Below are positions 39,693-48,825 of a stretch of 64,000 nucleotides of DNA, one piece after another. This DNA is from Kitasatospora viridis (GTDB lineage: Bacteria > Actinomycetota > Actinomycetes > Streptomycetales > Streptomycetaceae), in the NCBI RefSeq assembly GCF_007829815.1, contig NZ_VIWT01000005.1, forward strand, positions 186,001 to 250,000, written 5' to 3'. Positions within the stretch are counted from its first letter, which is position 1. Each line of letters opens with the position of its first letter. The notes below the pieces were generated by a model. That model did not search any database and was not told the origin of the DNA. It saw only the letters and a list, made by a program, of their open reading frames with translations. Position numbers and translations under genes: made by a program.

Positions 39693-40586
39693 TCAGGGGA
39701 TGATGACCCGTCGCCCCCGGGTGTGGCCCGCCTGGCTGTCGGCGTGCGCCGCCGCGGCCTCGGAGAGCGGGTACGACTTCGCGACCGGGATGTGCAGGTC
39801 GCCGCGGGTGATCAGGCGGGCGGCCTCGGCGAGGGCCTGTGGGACGCTGCCCGCCGTGCCGGAGAAGCGGACGCCGAGCTCCGGCGCGCCGAGGTCGGCG
39901 ATCGAGACCACCCGGCCGGGATCCCCGGTCAGCTCGACGAGTTCGCGGATCACGCCCGAGCCGGCCAGGTCGAGGGCCGCGTCGACGCGGCCGAGCCGGC
40001 GCACCCGCTCGACCCAACCCTCGCCGTACGTGGTGGCGGTGGCGCCGAGGCCGCGCAGGTAGTCCTGGTTCGCGGCGCTCGCCGTGCCGATCACCGCGAT
40101 GCCGCGCACCCGGGCGATCTGCAGCACGGCCGATCCGACGCCCCCGGCCGCGCCGCTGACCAGCAGCGTCTGGCCCGGCCGCACGCCGACCTGGCGGATG
40201 ACGCGCAGCGCGGTCTCCACCACCGAGGGGTAGCCGGCGGCCTCCTCGAAGCTCAGCCCCTCGGGCATCCGGGCCCAGGCGGTCAGCACGGCGAACTCGG
40301 CGTAGGTGTTGCCGCCTTCGCCGAACACCCGGTCGCCGACGGCGATCCCGGTGACGCCCTCGCCCACCTGGTCCACCACTCCGGCGGCGTCCAGCCCGAG
40401 GCCGGCGGGCAGCGTGGTCGGGTGGGCGCCGATGACCTGGCCCTCCCGGATCCGCCAGTCGACGGGGTTCACGCCCGCCGCCCGCACGGCGATGCGCACG
40501 CGGCCGGGGCCTGCGTGGGGCTTCTCGGCGTCGATCAGTCGCAGCACGTCGGGTCCGCCGAACTCGGCGAAGTTCACCATCTTCAT
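39693..40586 (-). CDS. NADP-dependent quinone oxidoreductase-like enzyme (zinc-free MDR)
   Basis: 297 aa, the length of the zinc-independent quinone oxidoreductase branch. N-terminal MKMVNFAEFGGPDVLRL, GVNPVDWRIREG and GLDAAGVVDQVGEGVTGIAVGDRVFG; nucleotide fold LLVSGAAGGVGSAVLQIARVRGIAVIGTAS; and a C-terminal SYPLSEAAAAHADSQAGHTRGRRVI, the family ending. It probably reduces quinones or enals with NADPH. It diverges from a TetR gene with a 19-bp operator between them (40598-40616), 12 bp from this start, so it is almost certainly repressed by that TetR and induced by a reactive carbonyl or quinone. Confidence 0.92.
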   Translation of the reverse strand: MKMVNFAEFGGPDVLRLIDAEKPHAGPGRVRIAVRAAGVNPVDWRIREGQVIGAHPTTLPAGLGLDAAGVVDQVGEGVTGIAVGDRVFGEGGNTYAEFAVLTAWARMPEGLSFEEAAGYPSVVETALRVIRQVGVRPGQTLLVSGAAGGVGSAVLQIARVRGIAVIGTASAANQDYLRGLGATATTYGEGWVERVRRLGRVDAALDLAGSGVIRELVELTGDPGRVVSIADLGAPELGVRFSGTAGSVPQALAEAARLITRGDLHIPVAKSYPLSEAAAAHADSQAGHTRGRRVIIP

Positions 40587-40597
40587 GCGGCGACCGT

Positions 40598-40616
40598 AAC
40601 ACTAACGGTTAGTGTT
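40598..40616. promoter_or_regulatory. TetR operator AACACTAAC-G-GTTAGTGTT
   Basis: Perfect 9-bp arms with a 1-bp centre, between the divergent oxidoreductase (start 40586) and TetR (start 40656) genes. It is AT-rich compared with its surroundings and similar in half-site (CTAAC) to the operators at 54850 and 54889. Confidence 0.8.
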
Positions 40617-40655
40617 TCGGAACGGTTAGGAGTTCGTTCCTGGTAGCGTCAGGGC

Positions 40656-41249
40656 ATGACTGTGGTGCCCCCCGGACGCCGTGAGCGCAAGAAGGCCGCG
40701 ACCCGCCAGAAGATCGCCGACACCGCCCTGCGGCTCTTCCTGGAGCGCGGTTACGACGCGGTGGGCATCCGCGACGTGGCCGCCGAGGCCGACGTCGCCG
40801 TCACCACCGTCTTCTCGCACTTCGCCTCCAAGGAGGCCCTGGTGTTCGAGCAGGACGCGGACTTCGAGGACCGCCTCGTGCGCGCCGTCACCGACCGGGC
40901 GCCGGACGAGCCGCTGATGCCGGCGCTGCGGCGCGAGGTGCACGCCCTGGTGCGCCACTGCTCGGGGGAGGGTGCCGGGCCGGTCTGGCAGATGATCGAC
41001 GAGTCGCCCGCCCTGCGCGCGTACGAGGAGTCGATGAGGCTGCGTCACGCCGAGTCGCTGGCAGCGGCCATCGCGGCCGATCCCGAGCTCTCGCGCGCGC
41101 GGAGCACCACCGCCTGCCGGGCGATCGCCGCGTTCGCGATCGACGCCTACGCGCTGGCCCGGGACGCGGCCGACCCGGCGGGCGCGGTGGACGAGGTCTT
41201 CCGGATGGTCGAGGCGGCCTGGGCGGCGTCAGGCGTCGCGGACGCGTAG
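40656..41249 (+). CDS. TetR/AcrR-family repressor
   Basis: 197 aa. The N-terminal HTH is textbook: RERKKAATRQKIADTALRLFLERGYDAVGIRDVAAEADVAVTTVFSHFASKEALVFEQDADFEDRLV. The C-terminal ligand domain has LMPALRREVHALVRHCSGEGAGPVWQMIDESPALRAYEE. It controls the divergent quinone oxidoreductase through the palindrome at 40598-40616 and probably itself. The end of the gene overlaps the 3' end of a gene remnant on the other strand by about 20 bp. Confidence 0.92.
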   Translation: MTVVPPGRRERKKAATRQKIADTALRLFLERGYDAVGIRDVAAEADVAVTTVFSHFASKEALVFEQDADFEDRLVRAVTDRAPDEPLMPALRREVHALVRHCSGEGAGPVWQMIDESPALRAYEESMRLRHAESLAAAIAADPELSRARSTTACRAIAAFAIDAYALARDAADPAGAVDEVFRMVEAAWAASGVADA

Positions 41250-41437
41250 CAGGGTGCCGCCCAGCAGCAGCGCGGCGGCGGACCAGAGGGCGAGGACGCC
41301 GAGGCCTGATGCGGCGTCAGCCAGAGCTCGCGTCAGGTCCGGTCCACCGCCTCGGCGCAGCTCTCCGGGAGGCCCCGCAGGCGGAACATGACCGGGGTGG
41401 CGCCCGTCCGCAGTGCCGAGTCGGCGCGGGCCGTCCG
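41229..41437 (-). pseudogene. Two abutting 3' gene remnants
   Basis: Minus-strand sequence between TetR and CYTH genes shows two stretches with strongly G/C-biased third positions in different frames. The first, 41333-41437, reads ...ATPVMFRLRGLPESCAEAVDRT then stop, with no start. The second, about 41229-41330, reads LADAASGLGVLALWSAAALL...RVRDA then stop, which looks like the last helix of an ABC-2-type permease. Neither has a 5' part, so both appear to be ends of deleted genes. The rest of the 41250-41518 gap shows no intact gene. Confidence 0.5.
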
Positions 41438-41518
41438 TCACCGGCGCAGTGGCCCGGAAGTGAGGCAGGTGGTTCCGTATAGGGTCGAGCCCGTCGAACG
41501 ATCCGAGGGGGCAGCCGC

Positions 41519-42112
41519 ATGTCCGAGCAGTACCAGCCGAGCTCGCCGGAGCCCGTGCGCGCGGGGAAGTACGCGCTGGTCGAGCGGGAGCGCCGGTTCC
41601 TGCTGGCGGCCCCGCCGGCGGTGGCCGCCGTCACCGCCACCCGGCGGATCACCGACCGCTACCTGGACGGGATGCGCCTGCGGCTGCGGCGGGTCGAGCA
41701 CCTGGAGGCCGGCACCTGGGAGTTCAAGCTGACCCAGAAGGTGCCCGCAGGCGGGACGGGCGCGGTGCAGGGGCTGATCACCAACATGTACCTGACCCGC
41801 GCCGAGTACGACCGGCTCACCGTGCTCCCGGCCGTGGAGCTGTCCAAGACCCGCTACGCCGCCGGGTCGGTGGGCGTCGACGTCTTCGAGCCGCCCCTGC
41901 ACGGCCTGGTGCTGGCCGAGGCCGAGTTCGGCACGGACGAGGAGGCGGCGTCCTTCCGCCCGCCCGAGGGGACCGTCGCCGAGGTGACGGACGACGCCCG
42001 GTTCACCGGCGGCCGGCTGGTCCGCGCCGAGCACCGGGAACTGCTCGGGTGGCTCGCCGAGTACGGGATCACGCCGCCGTCCGAAGGGGCCGGCGGGCGG
42101 GCCGGTTCGTGA
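41519..42112 (+). CDS. CYTH-domain protein
   Basis: 197 aa, ATG preceded by GAGGGGG. The CYTH tunnel-fold pattern is clear: KYALVERERRFLL (the E-x-E-x-K/R strand, here VERERRF), RITDRYLDGMRLRLRRVE, GTWEFKLTQKV, ELSKTRYAAGSVGVDVFEPPLHGLVLAEAEF and a C-terminal helix. The acidic and basic residues that coordinate triphosphate and metal are present. Family members hydrolyse inorganic or thiamine triphosphate or make cAMP; the substrate is not predictable. It appears to stand alone. Confidence 0.87.
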   Translation: MSEQYQPSSPEPVRAGKYALVERERRFLLAAPPAVAAVTATRRITDRYLDGMRLRLRRVEHLEAGTWEFKLTQKVPAGGTGAVQGLITNMYLTRAEYDRLTVLPAVELSKTRYAAGSVGVDVFEPPLHGLVLAEAEFGTDEEAASFRPPEGTVAEVTDDARFTGGRLVRAEHRELLGWLAEYGITPPSEGAGGRAGS

Positions 42113-42241
42113 CGGGTGGCCACTCTTCTACTCTGCGTCAGAGCGCCCCCTGAAAACAAGACTGCAATTTTCACGGGCAAATCGGGACACTTGGCTTCCT
42201 CGGGAGGGGATCCACGGGGGATCCGACGGGAGGAGTTCCGC

Positions 42242-42907
42242 ATGTCCGATTTCTGGGATCCGCACGGCAGCCTGCACCGCATGCTCTGGATCGGCGGCGC
42301 GCAGTGGGCCGGGAAGACCACGGTGTCCGAGTTGATGGCCCGTCAGTTCGGGTTGACGGTCTACCACTACGACTACCACGACGCGCGCGGCCACCAGGAC
42401 CGGCGGGTCGCCCGGCGGCTCGCGCTGGGCGAGGCGGTGGGGGATCCGGCGCCGGACGAGGTGTGGCTGCGGCGGACGCCGCGGGAGATGGCGGACGGGG
42501 TGCTCGCGGGGTTCCCGACCCGGTTCGAGTGGGTGCTGGACGACCTGCGGGCGCTGACCACCGGGCGGCCGGCGATCGCCGAGGGCTGGGGCCTGCGGCC
42601 GGAGTTGGTGGCGCCGCTGCTGGACGACCCGCGGCGGATGGTGGTGCTGGTGCCGACCGAGGAGTTCCGGCAGCACCAGCTGCGCACCGTCCCGCGCGCC
42701 GCGCGGCTGCACACCACGACGAGCGATCCGGTGCGGGCGCACCGGAACCGGGTGGCGCGCGACCGGCTGGTCGCGCAGGACGCGGCGGAGCGGGCGCGGG
42801 AGGCGGGGATTCGGGTGATCGAGGTGGACGGCGGCCGGGACGCGCGGGGCGTGGCGGCGCTGGTGGCCGAGCAGTTCGGGCCGTACCTGGCGGAGGTCGC
42901 CGCATGA
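42242..42907 (+). CDS. P-loop NTPase (kinase-like)
   Basis: 221 aa from the ATG at 42242 with GGGAGGAG upstream. Walker A WIGGAQWAGKTT (about 18-29) lies near the N-terminus, followed by HYDYHDARGHQ and an acidic strand FEWVLDDLRAL that may be Walker B. The C-terminal half has several Arg-rich helices (HQLRTVPRAARL, HRNRVARDRLVAQDAAERAREAGIRVIEVDG), resembling a lid and nucleotide-kinase end. It probably phosphorylates a small molecule; the substrate is unknown. The next gene's ATG overlaps its stop (ATGA), so both are co-translated. Confidence 0.8.
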   Translation: MSDFWDPHGSLHRMLWIGGAQWAGKTTVSELMARQFGLTVYHYDYHDARGHQDRRVARRLALGEAVGDPAPDEVWLRRTPREMADGVLAGFPTRFEWVLDDLRALTTGRPAIAEGWGLRPELVAPLLDDPRRMVVLVPTEEFRQHQLRTVPRAARLHTTTSDPVRAHRNRVARDRLVAQDAAERAREAGIRVIEVDGGRDARGVAALVAEQFGPYLAEVAA

Positions 42908-44007
42908 GCACCGCGACGGAGTGGGAGCCGCTGTTCGGCGAGGCCGAGGTCCCCGAAGAGGTCGCCGAGGGCTGGCTGAACGGCCTCGGGGTCAACCGGG
43001 CGGCCCCGGCCCAGGTGCTGATCGCCCTGCTGGACGCCGAGCACGCCACCTTCCTGTTCCGGCGGGACCTGCCGGACGGGGTGCTGGACGCCGCCGTCAC
43101 CCACCCGGTGAAGCGGGTGTGGGCGACGGCCGTGGACTCGGGGCAGCTCACGGCCGAGCAGTGGGACCGCCTGCTGGCCGCCACCGCGCACCTGGGCCTG
43201 CACAAGGCGCTGACCGAGATCGCGGAGGAGGAGCGGTCCGCCAGGCTGACCAGCCGCGGGGCCGTGGGGATCGAGCGCCCGCCGTCCGTCGACGCCCGGC
43301 CGCCCGCGACGCCCGCCGAGATCGCCGCCTGGGCCGAGCAGGTGCCCGAGATCCCGGCGGAGGACCGCACCTACGCCCTGTGGTGGGTCGCCGCCCTGTA
43401 CGGGGACCCGGACGCCATGCGGCAGTTGGCCGGCTCGCCGAAGCTCTGGGTGCGCCGGAGCGTGGCCCGCGCGCCGCACCTGCCGGCGGAGGTGGCCCGG
43501 CAGCTCGGTGCGGACGAGGACCGGATCGTGCGGCTCTTCCTCACCGAGTCCTGCGCGGACGCACCGCCCGAGGCGCTGCTGGACGTCTGGACCTGGTGGC
43601 AGGGCAGCTTCTCCTTCCCGGGGCGCCCGCGCAACCACCCCAACTTCCCCGAGCAGGACCTGCTGCGCTTCGCCGAGGACCCGCAGCCCCGGATGCGGCT
43701 GCTGGCGCTCGACGACAAGCGCTCGACGGCCGAACTGGTCGAACGGTTCGGCCGGGACCCCGACCCCGAGGTGCGGCTGCGGGCGGCCGAGGACCCGCGC
43801 CTGTCGGCGGCCTCCGCCGTCCGGCTGACTAAGGACGCCGACTCCGCCGTGCGCGGGCAGGCCAGGCGGCACCCGGCGCTGCCGGTGCCGGTCCTGCTCT
43901 CCCTGCTGCTGGCGCCGGAGAGCGCACGGGACGCCGCCGCGAACCGGGCGGTCCCGGCGGCGGTGATGCTGCGGATGGTCGAGCTGGCGCACCGTCGGCT
44001 CCGGTAG
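42904..44007 (+). CDS. HEAT/leucine-variant-repeat-like protein
   Basis: 367 aa from an ATG overlapping the previous stop. The protein is a chain of helical repeats of ~24-30 residues ending with Ala/Leu-rich turns, e.g. MRQLAGSPKLWVRRSVARAPHLPAEVARQLGADEDRIVRLFL, DPQPRMRLLALDDKRSTAELVERFGRDPDPEVRLRAAEDPRLSAASAVRLTKDADSAVRGQARRHPALP. This D-x-D-x-x-V-R-x-x-A/L-A pattern is typical of HEAT/LRV proteins that serve as scaffolds. No catalytic domain. The coupling with the P-loop NTPase suggests they work together. Confidence 0.72.
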   Translation: MSTATEWEPLFGEAEVPEEVAEGWLNGLGVNRAAPAQVLIALLDAEHATFLFRRDLPDGVLDAAVTHPVKRVWATAVDSGQLTAEQWDRLLAATAHLGLHKALTEIAEEERSARLTSRGAVGIERPPSVDARPPATPAEIAAWAEQVPEIPAEDRTYALWWVAALYGDPDAMRQLAGSPKLWVRRSVARAPHLPAEVARQLGADEDRIVRLFLTESCADAPPEALLDVWTWWQGSFSFPGRPRNHPNFPEQDLLRFAEDPQPRMRLLALDDKRSTAELVERFGRDPDPEVRLRAAEDPRLSAASAVRLTKDADSAVRGQARRHPALPVPVLLSLLLAPESARDAAANRAVPAAVMLRMVELAHRRLR

Positions 44008-44058
44008 CGGGGAGGGGCCGGCGCACCGTCAGACCCCCTGGCGGGACTCGTCGGTGCG

Positions 44059-47000
44059 ATGATGATCAATGTGCGGATAGAGCTCCTGGGACCACTGGAA
44101 GTGCGGGACGGCGACGGCCGGGCGGTCGCCGTGGGTGGGGCGACGGTGCGGGCGGTGCTGGCCCGGCTGGCGCTGGCCGGGGGGCGGGTGGTGAGCGGGC
44201 GGGCACTGGCGGCGGACCTGTGGGGCGACGAGGGCGGCGGCGGGAACGCGCTGCAGCGGCGGGTCTCGCGGCTGCGGGCGGCGCTGGAGCCCGGGGTGCT
44301 GCGCTCCGAGGGCGGCGGGTACCGGCTCGCCGTCGACGCCGAGCAGGTGGACGCGCTGCGCTTCCGTCGACTGGCCGCAGAGGGCCGGGCCGCGCTCGCG
44401 GCAGGCGCCCACGAACCGGCGGCGAGCCTGCTCCGGGAGGCTGAACAGCTGTGGCGCGGGCCCGCGTTGGCCGGCCTCGGCGACCCGCCGTTCGCCGCCG
44501 AGGAGGCGGGCCGGCTGGCGTCCGAGCGCCTGCTCGCCGCCGAGGACCGGTTCGACGCCGAGCTCGCCCTCGGCCGGGCCGCCGCGCTGGTCGGCGAGCT
44601 GGAGCGGCTGGCGGCGGCCGAGCCCTGGCGCGAGCGGTTGCAGGGGCAGCTGATGCGGGCGCTCCAGGCGACGGGCCGGCCGAGCGAGGCGCTGGCGGTC
44701 TACCGGCGGGTCCGCGCCGACCTCGCCGAGCAGCTCGGCATGGAGCCGGGCGTCGAACTGACGGCGATCCACCTCGACGTGCTGCGCCAGGTGCCCGCCC
44801 CGGCACCCGCCCCGCAGCGGCGGGTGCCCGCCCTCGTGACCAGCTTCGTGGGCCGCGAGGAGGAGTTGCGTCAGGTCGCCGAACTGCTGGAGCGCGGCCG
44901 CTTGGTGACGGTCGCCGGGCCCGGCGGCGCGGGGAAGACCCGGTTCGTCCGCGAGCTGCTGGCCGCCCGCCCGGGCGAGGCCTGGTTCGTCGACCTGGCC
45001 GCCGTCGGCGAACCCGCCTACCTGACCCAGGCGGTGCTGGTGACCGTCGGCCCGGCCCCGCTGACCGGCACCGCCGGTGATCCGGCCGACCGGGTGGTCG
45101 AGGCGCTGCGGCACCGCAGCGCGCTGCTGGTGCTGGACAACTGCGAGCACCTGGCCGAGGCCGTGGTCCGGCTGGTCGTCCGGCTGCTCGCCGACTGCCC
45201 GGAGCTGCGGATCCTGGCCACCAGCCGCGAGGTGCTCGGGCTGCCGGGCGAGCAGCAGTTCCCGCTGCCCGCACTGCGGTTGCCCGCCCGGGGCAGCGCG
45301 GCCGAGGAGGCGCTGCGGGCGCCGGCGGTGCGGCTGTTCGCCGACCGGGCGGCGGCGGTGCGGCCCGGCTTCGCGGTGCGGGCGGCCAACGCGGCGGCGG
45401 TGGTGGAGATCTGCCGCCGGCTCGACGGGCTGCCGCTGGCCATCGAGCTGGCGGCCGCCCGGGTGCGGATCCTCGACCCGGCCGAGATCGCCGCCCGGCT
45501 CGACGACCGCTTCCACCTGCTCGCCAACGCCGACCGCACCGCCCCGGCCCGCCACCAGACGCTGCGCGCGGTGGTCGACTGGAGCTGGTCGATGCTGGAC
45601 GGGCCGGAGCGGGCGCTGGCCCGCCGGCTGACCGTCTTCGCGGGCGGCGCGACGCTGGAGGCCGTCGAGCGGGTCTGCGCGGACGGCGAACTCCCGCGCA
45701 CCGCCGTGCTGGAGGTGCTCGCGGCGCTGGTCGACAAGTCGCTGGTCGAGGTCACCGAGCCGGCCGTCGCCGGCACGGGAACCCGCTACCGGATGCTCGA
45801 CACCATCCGCGCCTACTGCGCCGAGGAGTTGGCGGCGGCCGGCGAGGCCGAGCGCTGGCAGCGGGCGCACGGCGACTACTGGACCGGGTTCGCCCGAGCC
45901 GCCGAGCCGCTGCTCCGCACGGCCGACCAACTGCCGTGGCTGGACCGGCTGCGGGCCGAGCACGCCAACCTGTTCGCGGCGCTGCGCCGCGCCCTGGACG
46001 ACGAGCGGAACGAGACCGCACTGCGGCTCTGCGCGGCGCTGATGTGGCCGTGGATGCTGCAGGGCGGGCGGTACGACTACGCGATGGTGGACCGGGTGCT
46101 CGCCCTGCCCGGCGGCGAACTGCCCACCGAGCGGACGGTGATCGCCACCGCGCACGCCATGGTGCTCATGGTCTTCGCGGGCTGGGCGGCCGAGTTGGGG
46201 CAGCGGGCGCTGGTGCGGGCCCGGGAGCACGCGGACCGTGCGGAGCCCGGGGCGCACCCGGCGCTGGCGTTCGTGGAGCCGCTGGACGCGCTGCTGGCCC
46301 GCGACCCGGTGCGGGCCCGCCGGGAGCTGACGGCGGCGCTGGTCGGGGCCGAGCCGTGGACCGAGGCGCTGGCGCTCCTGCTGCGCGGGTTCGTCGAGGC
46401 GGGGCTGGGTGAACCGGCCCGGGCGCGGGCGGACGTCGGGCGGGCCCGCGAGGTGTTCACGCTGCTCGGCGACCGCTGGGGCCGCTACCTGGCCGCCCAG
46501 TGGCTCGCCCCGCTCACCGGCGACCCGGCGGCCGCCGCCGACTGCTACCGCGAGGCGCTGGACTGCCTGGCCGAGTTGGGCATGACCCGGCACGTGCCGG
46601 TGGTGGTCGCACAGCTGGGCACCGAGCTGCTGCGGGCCGGCGATCCGGCCGGGGCCCGCGCCGAGCTGACCCGGGCGCTGGCGCTCGCCGAGCAGACCGA
46701 GAACCTGGCCGCAGCGGTCTGGGCGAGCAGCGGGATGATGGAACTCGCGCAGCAAGCCGGGGACTTCGCCGAGGTCCGGCAGCGATTCGAGCAGCTGCGG
46801 CGGGCGCTGGCGCACGGGCCGAGCGCGACCGGGCTGCTGCCCGCGATGCTGTCGCGGGCCGCCGCGGCGATGCTGCGCGAGGACGGGTCGGACGGTGCCC
46901 GGGACTTGCTGCGTCAGGGCGTCGAGATCGTCAGGGGCGCCCCCGGCAGTCAGGCCGCGCCCGGCACCCCCGGGCGCCGCGCCGCCCTGCGGACCCTGGC

Positions 47001-47091
47001 CGAGGCCGCCCTCGCCGACGGCGACCCCGCCCACGCGGCCACCCTGCTGGGCCTCGCCGTCACCTTGGACGGTGACGACCGGTCGGCCTGA
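44059..47091 (+). CDS. AfsR/SARP-type regulator with NB-ARC-like NTPase and helical repeats
   Basis: 1010 aa. Order: OmpR-type winged helix (about 5-90, with GRALAADLWGD and ALQRRVSRLRAAL), bacterial transcriptional activator domain (about 95-245), STAND NTPase (about 260-560) with P-loop GPGGAGKT (287-294), Walker B LLVLDNCEHL, LATSREVLG and RRLDGLPLAIELAAARV, and a C-terminal TPR-like helical region to the end. This is the large AfsR-like design: the NTPase and repeats sense a signal and the N-terminus binds direct repeats. Start is ATG 44059 (another ATG follows directly). It lies upstream of a second SARP and the UbiX/UbiD/ALDH genes and is a candidate activator. Confidence 0.92.
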   Translation: MMINVRIELLGPLEVRDGDGRAVAVGGATVRAVLARLALAGGRVVSGRALAADLWGDEGGGGNALQRRVSRLRAALEPGVLRSEGGGYRLAVDAEQVDALRFRRLAAEGRAALAAGAHEPAASLLREAEQLWRGPALAGLGDPPFAAEEAGRLASERLLAAEDRFDAELALGRAAALVGELERLAAAEPWRERLQGQLMRALQATGRPSEALAVYRRVRADLAEQLGMEPGVELTAIHLDVLRQVPAPAPAPQRRVPALVTSFVGREEELRQVAELLERGRLVTVAGPGGAGKTRFVRELLAARPGEAWFVDLAAVGEPAYLTQAVLVTVGPAPLTGTAGDPADRVVEALRHRSALLVLDNCEHLAEAVVRLVVRLLADCPELRILATSREVLGLPGEQQFPLPALRLPARGSAAEEALRAPAVRLFADRAAAVRPGFAVRAANAAAVVEICRRLDGLPLAIELAAARVRILDPAEIAARLDDRFHLLANADRTAPARHQTLRAVVDWSWSMLDGPERALARRLTVFAGGATLEAVERVCADGELPRTAVLEVLAALVDKSLVEVTEPAVAGTGTRYRMLDTIRAYCAEELAAAGEAERWQRAHGDYWTGFARAAEPLLRTADQLPWLDRLRAEHANLFAALRRALDDERNETALRLCAALMWPWMLQGGRYDYAMVDRVLALPGGELPTERTVIATAHAMVLMVFAGWAAELGQRALVRAREHADRAEPGAHPALAFVEPLDALLARDPVRARRELTAALVGAEPWTEALALLLRGFVEAGLGEPARARADVGRAREVFTLLGDRWGRYLAAQWLAPLTGDPAAAADCYREALDCLAELGMTRHVPVVVAQLGTELLRAGDPAGARAELTRALALAEQTENLAAAVWASSGMMELAQQAGDFAEVRQRFEQLRRALAHGPSATGLLPAMLSRAAAAMLREDGSDGARDLLRQGVEIVRGAPGSQAAPGTPGRRAALRTLAEAALADGDPAHAATLLGLAVTLDGDDRSA

Positions 47092-47195
47092 CCGGCCCCC
47101 ACCCCGTTGTCAGCCCGCTGTCCGCGAACCGTCAGGCCCCGCCCGGATGCTGGACGGCGCGGGGCACGACGAGGTGAGCACGGGGGACGTGGGGC

Positions 47196-48806
47196 ATGCG
47201 ATTCGGGTTGCTGGGGCCGGTCGAGGTGTGGGACCGGGCGGGGCGGACTGCGGGGATCCCGGCGGCGAAGCAGCGGGCACTGCTCGCCTGCCTGCTGCTG
47301 CGGGCGAACACGCCGGTGGGCATGGACGTGCTGATCGACCAGCTGTGGGACGGCGCCGCCCCGCCCAGCGCCCGGACGGCGGTGTTCAACTACCTCGCCC
47401 GGCTGCGCCGCCGGCTCGGCCCGCAGGCGGCGGCCCGGCTGCGCAGCGAGGCCGGCGGCTACCGGCTGGAGCTGCCGGAGCCCGCCGAGGCCGACCACCT
47501 GCACGCCGCCGCCCTGGAGCGGGCCGCCCAGCAGGCGCTGGCCCGCGCCGACTGGTCCGCCGCCACCGCGCTGGCCGGCCGCGCGCTGGGCCTGTGGCGC
47601 GGCGAGCCGTTGCAGGACGTCACCGGCGACCGGCTGCGCGCCGAGCACCTGCCGGGCCTGGAGGCGTTGCGGCTGCGGCTGGCCGAACTGCGGATCGACG
47701 CGGCGCTCGGCGCCGGCCGGTTCGACCGCGCGGTGCCCTGGCTGCAGGAGCTGACCGCCCGTCACCCGCTGCGCGAGCCGCTCCAGGTGCGCAAACTGCT
47801 GGCGCTGCACGGGGCGGGCCACCGGGCCGAGGCGCTGGCCGACTACCACGGCTTCCGCGGGCTGCTCCGCGAGGAGCTCGGCGTCGGCCCGACCCGCCTG
47901 CTCCAGGAGGTGCACCAGCTGGTGCTGCTCGACGCCGCTCCGGCCGCCGTGCTGGAGACCTGGCGGGTGGCCCAGCGGCTGCCGGCCGGCCGGGCGGCGG
48001 GCTACCGGCCGCTGCCCCGCCAACTGCCCCGGCTGCCCCGCCGGGTGGTCGGCCGCGACGCCGAGCTGGCCGAACTGCGGGCGATCCTCGCCGGGCGCGC
48101 CCAGGTGGCGCTGCTGACCGGCCCGGCCGGGGTGGGCAAGAGCACGCTGGCGCTGGCCTGGGCGCACGGCGCGGCCGGCGACTTCCCGGACGGCCAACTG
48201 CACCTGGACCTCGGCGCGCACGCCCCGGACGGCCCGCTGGACGAGCACGACGCGGTGCTGGTGCTGCTGGACTGCCTGGGCGTGCCGGTGGACCGCCGCC
48301 CGGCCACCGCGGCGGGCCGGGCCGCGCTCTACCGCAGCACGGTCGCCGACCGCCGGCTGCTGCTGGTGCTGGACGACGCCCGGGACGCCGCGCAGATCCG
48401 CCCGCTGCTGCCGGCCGGCCCGTCCTGCCGGACCGTGGTGACCAGCCGTCACCCGCTCGACCCCCTGGTCGCGCTGGACGGCGCGGAGCCGCTGCCGCTC
48501 GGCGCGCTGACCCCGGACGGGGCCCGCGAGCTGCTGCTGCACCGGCTGGGCACCGACCGGACGACGGGTCAGGAGGCCGCGCTGGTCGCCCTGGTGGAGC
48601 GGTGCGGCCGGCTGCCGCTGGCGCTGGCCGCCGTGGCGGCGGGTGCCGCAGCGCGGCCGCAGCTCTCGCTGGAGGTGCTGGCGGCCGACCCGGGCCGGCT
48701 GCTCTCGGCGGAGACCGCGCACCTGCGCGGCCTGCTCGGCCCGGCGGCGGCCGCGCCCGCGCGCGATAGTGCGGCGTTACTGCCTACCCCTAGCGTCGCT
48801 GACTGA
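47196..48806 (+). CDS. Second SARP-type regulator with NTPase domain, no TPR region
   Basis: 536 aa. N-terminal OmpR-like winged helix (MRFGLLGPVEVWDRAG..., LIDQLWDGAAPPSARTAVFNYLARLRRRL), transcriptional activator domain (about 97-245), then an NTPase (about 285-530) with P-loop GPAGVGKST (309-317), Walker B RLLLVLDDARDA, VVTSRHPL and RCGRLPLALAAVAAG. The protein stops just after the GLPL-like motif, so it lacks the TPR region that the gene upstream has. It starts 104 bp after that gene. UbiX begins 20 bp downstream, so this regulator probably belongs to the same transcript as the decarboxylase genes. Confidence 0.9.
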   Translation: MRFGLLGPVEVWDRAGRTAGIPAAKQRALLACLLLRANTPVGMDVLIDQLWDGAAPPSARTAVFNYLARLRRRLGPQAAARLRSEAGGYRLELPEPAEADHLHAAALERAAQQALARADWSAATALAGRALGLWRGEPLQDVTGDRLRAEHLPGLEALRLRLAELRIDAALGAGRFDRAVPWLQELTARHPLREPLQVRKLLALHGAGHRAEALADYHGFRGLLREELGVGPTRLLQEVHQLVLLDAAPAAVLETWRVAQRLPAGRAAGYRPLPRQLPRLPRRVVGRDAELAELRAILAGRAQVALLTGPAGVGKSTLALAWAHGAAGDFPDGQLHLDLGAHAPDGPLDEHDAVLVLLDCLGVPVDRRPATAAGRAALYRSTVADRRLLLVLDDARDAAQIRPLLPAGPSCRTVVTSRHPLDPLVALDGAEPLPLGALTPDGARELLLHRLGTDRTTGQEAALVALVERCGRLPLALAAVAAGAAARPQLSLEVLAADPGRLLSAETAHLRGLLGPAAAAPARDSAALLPTPSVAD

Positions 48807-48825
48807 AACCGGAACAGGGGGAGCG

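Noticed and set aside
44022..44058. Inverted repeat CGCACCG/CGGTGCG before the large SARP gene
   Set aside because: 7-bp arms 23 nt apart abutting the ATG; plausible by chance in this composition and no second copy upstream of the other SARP.
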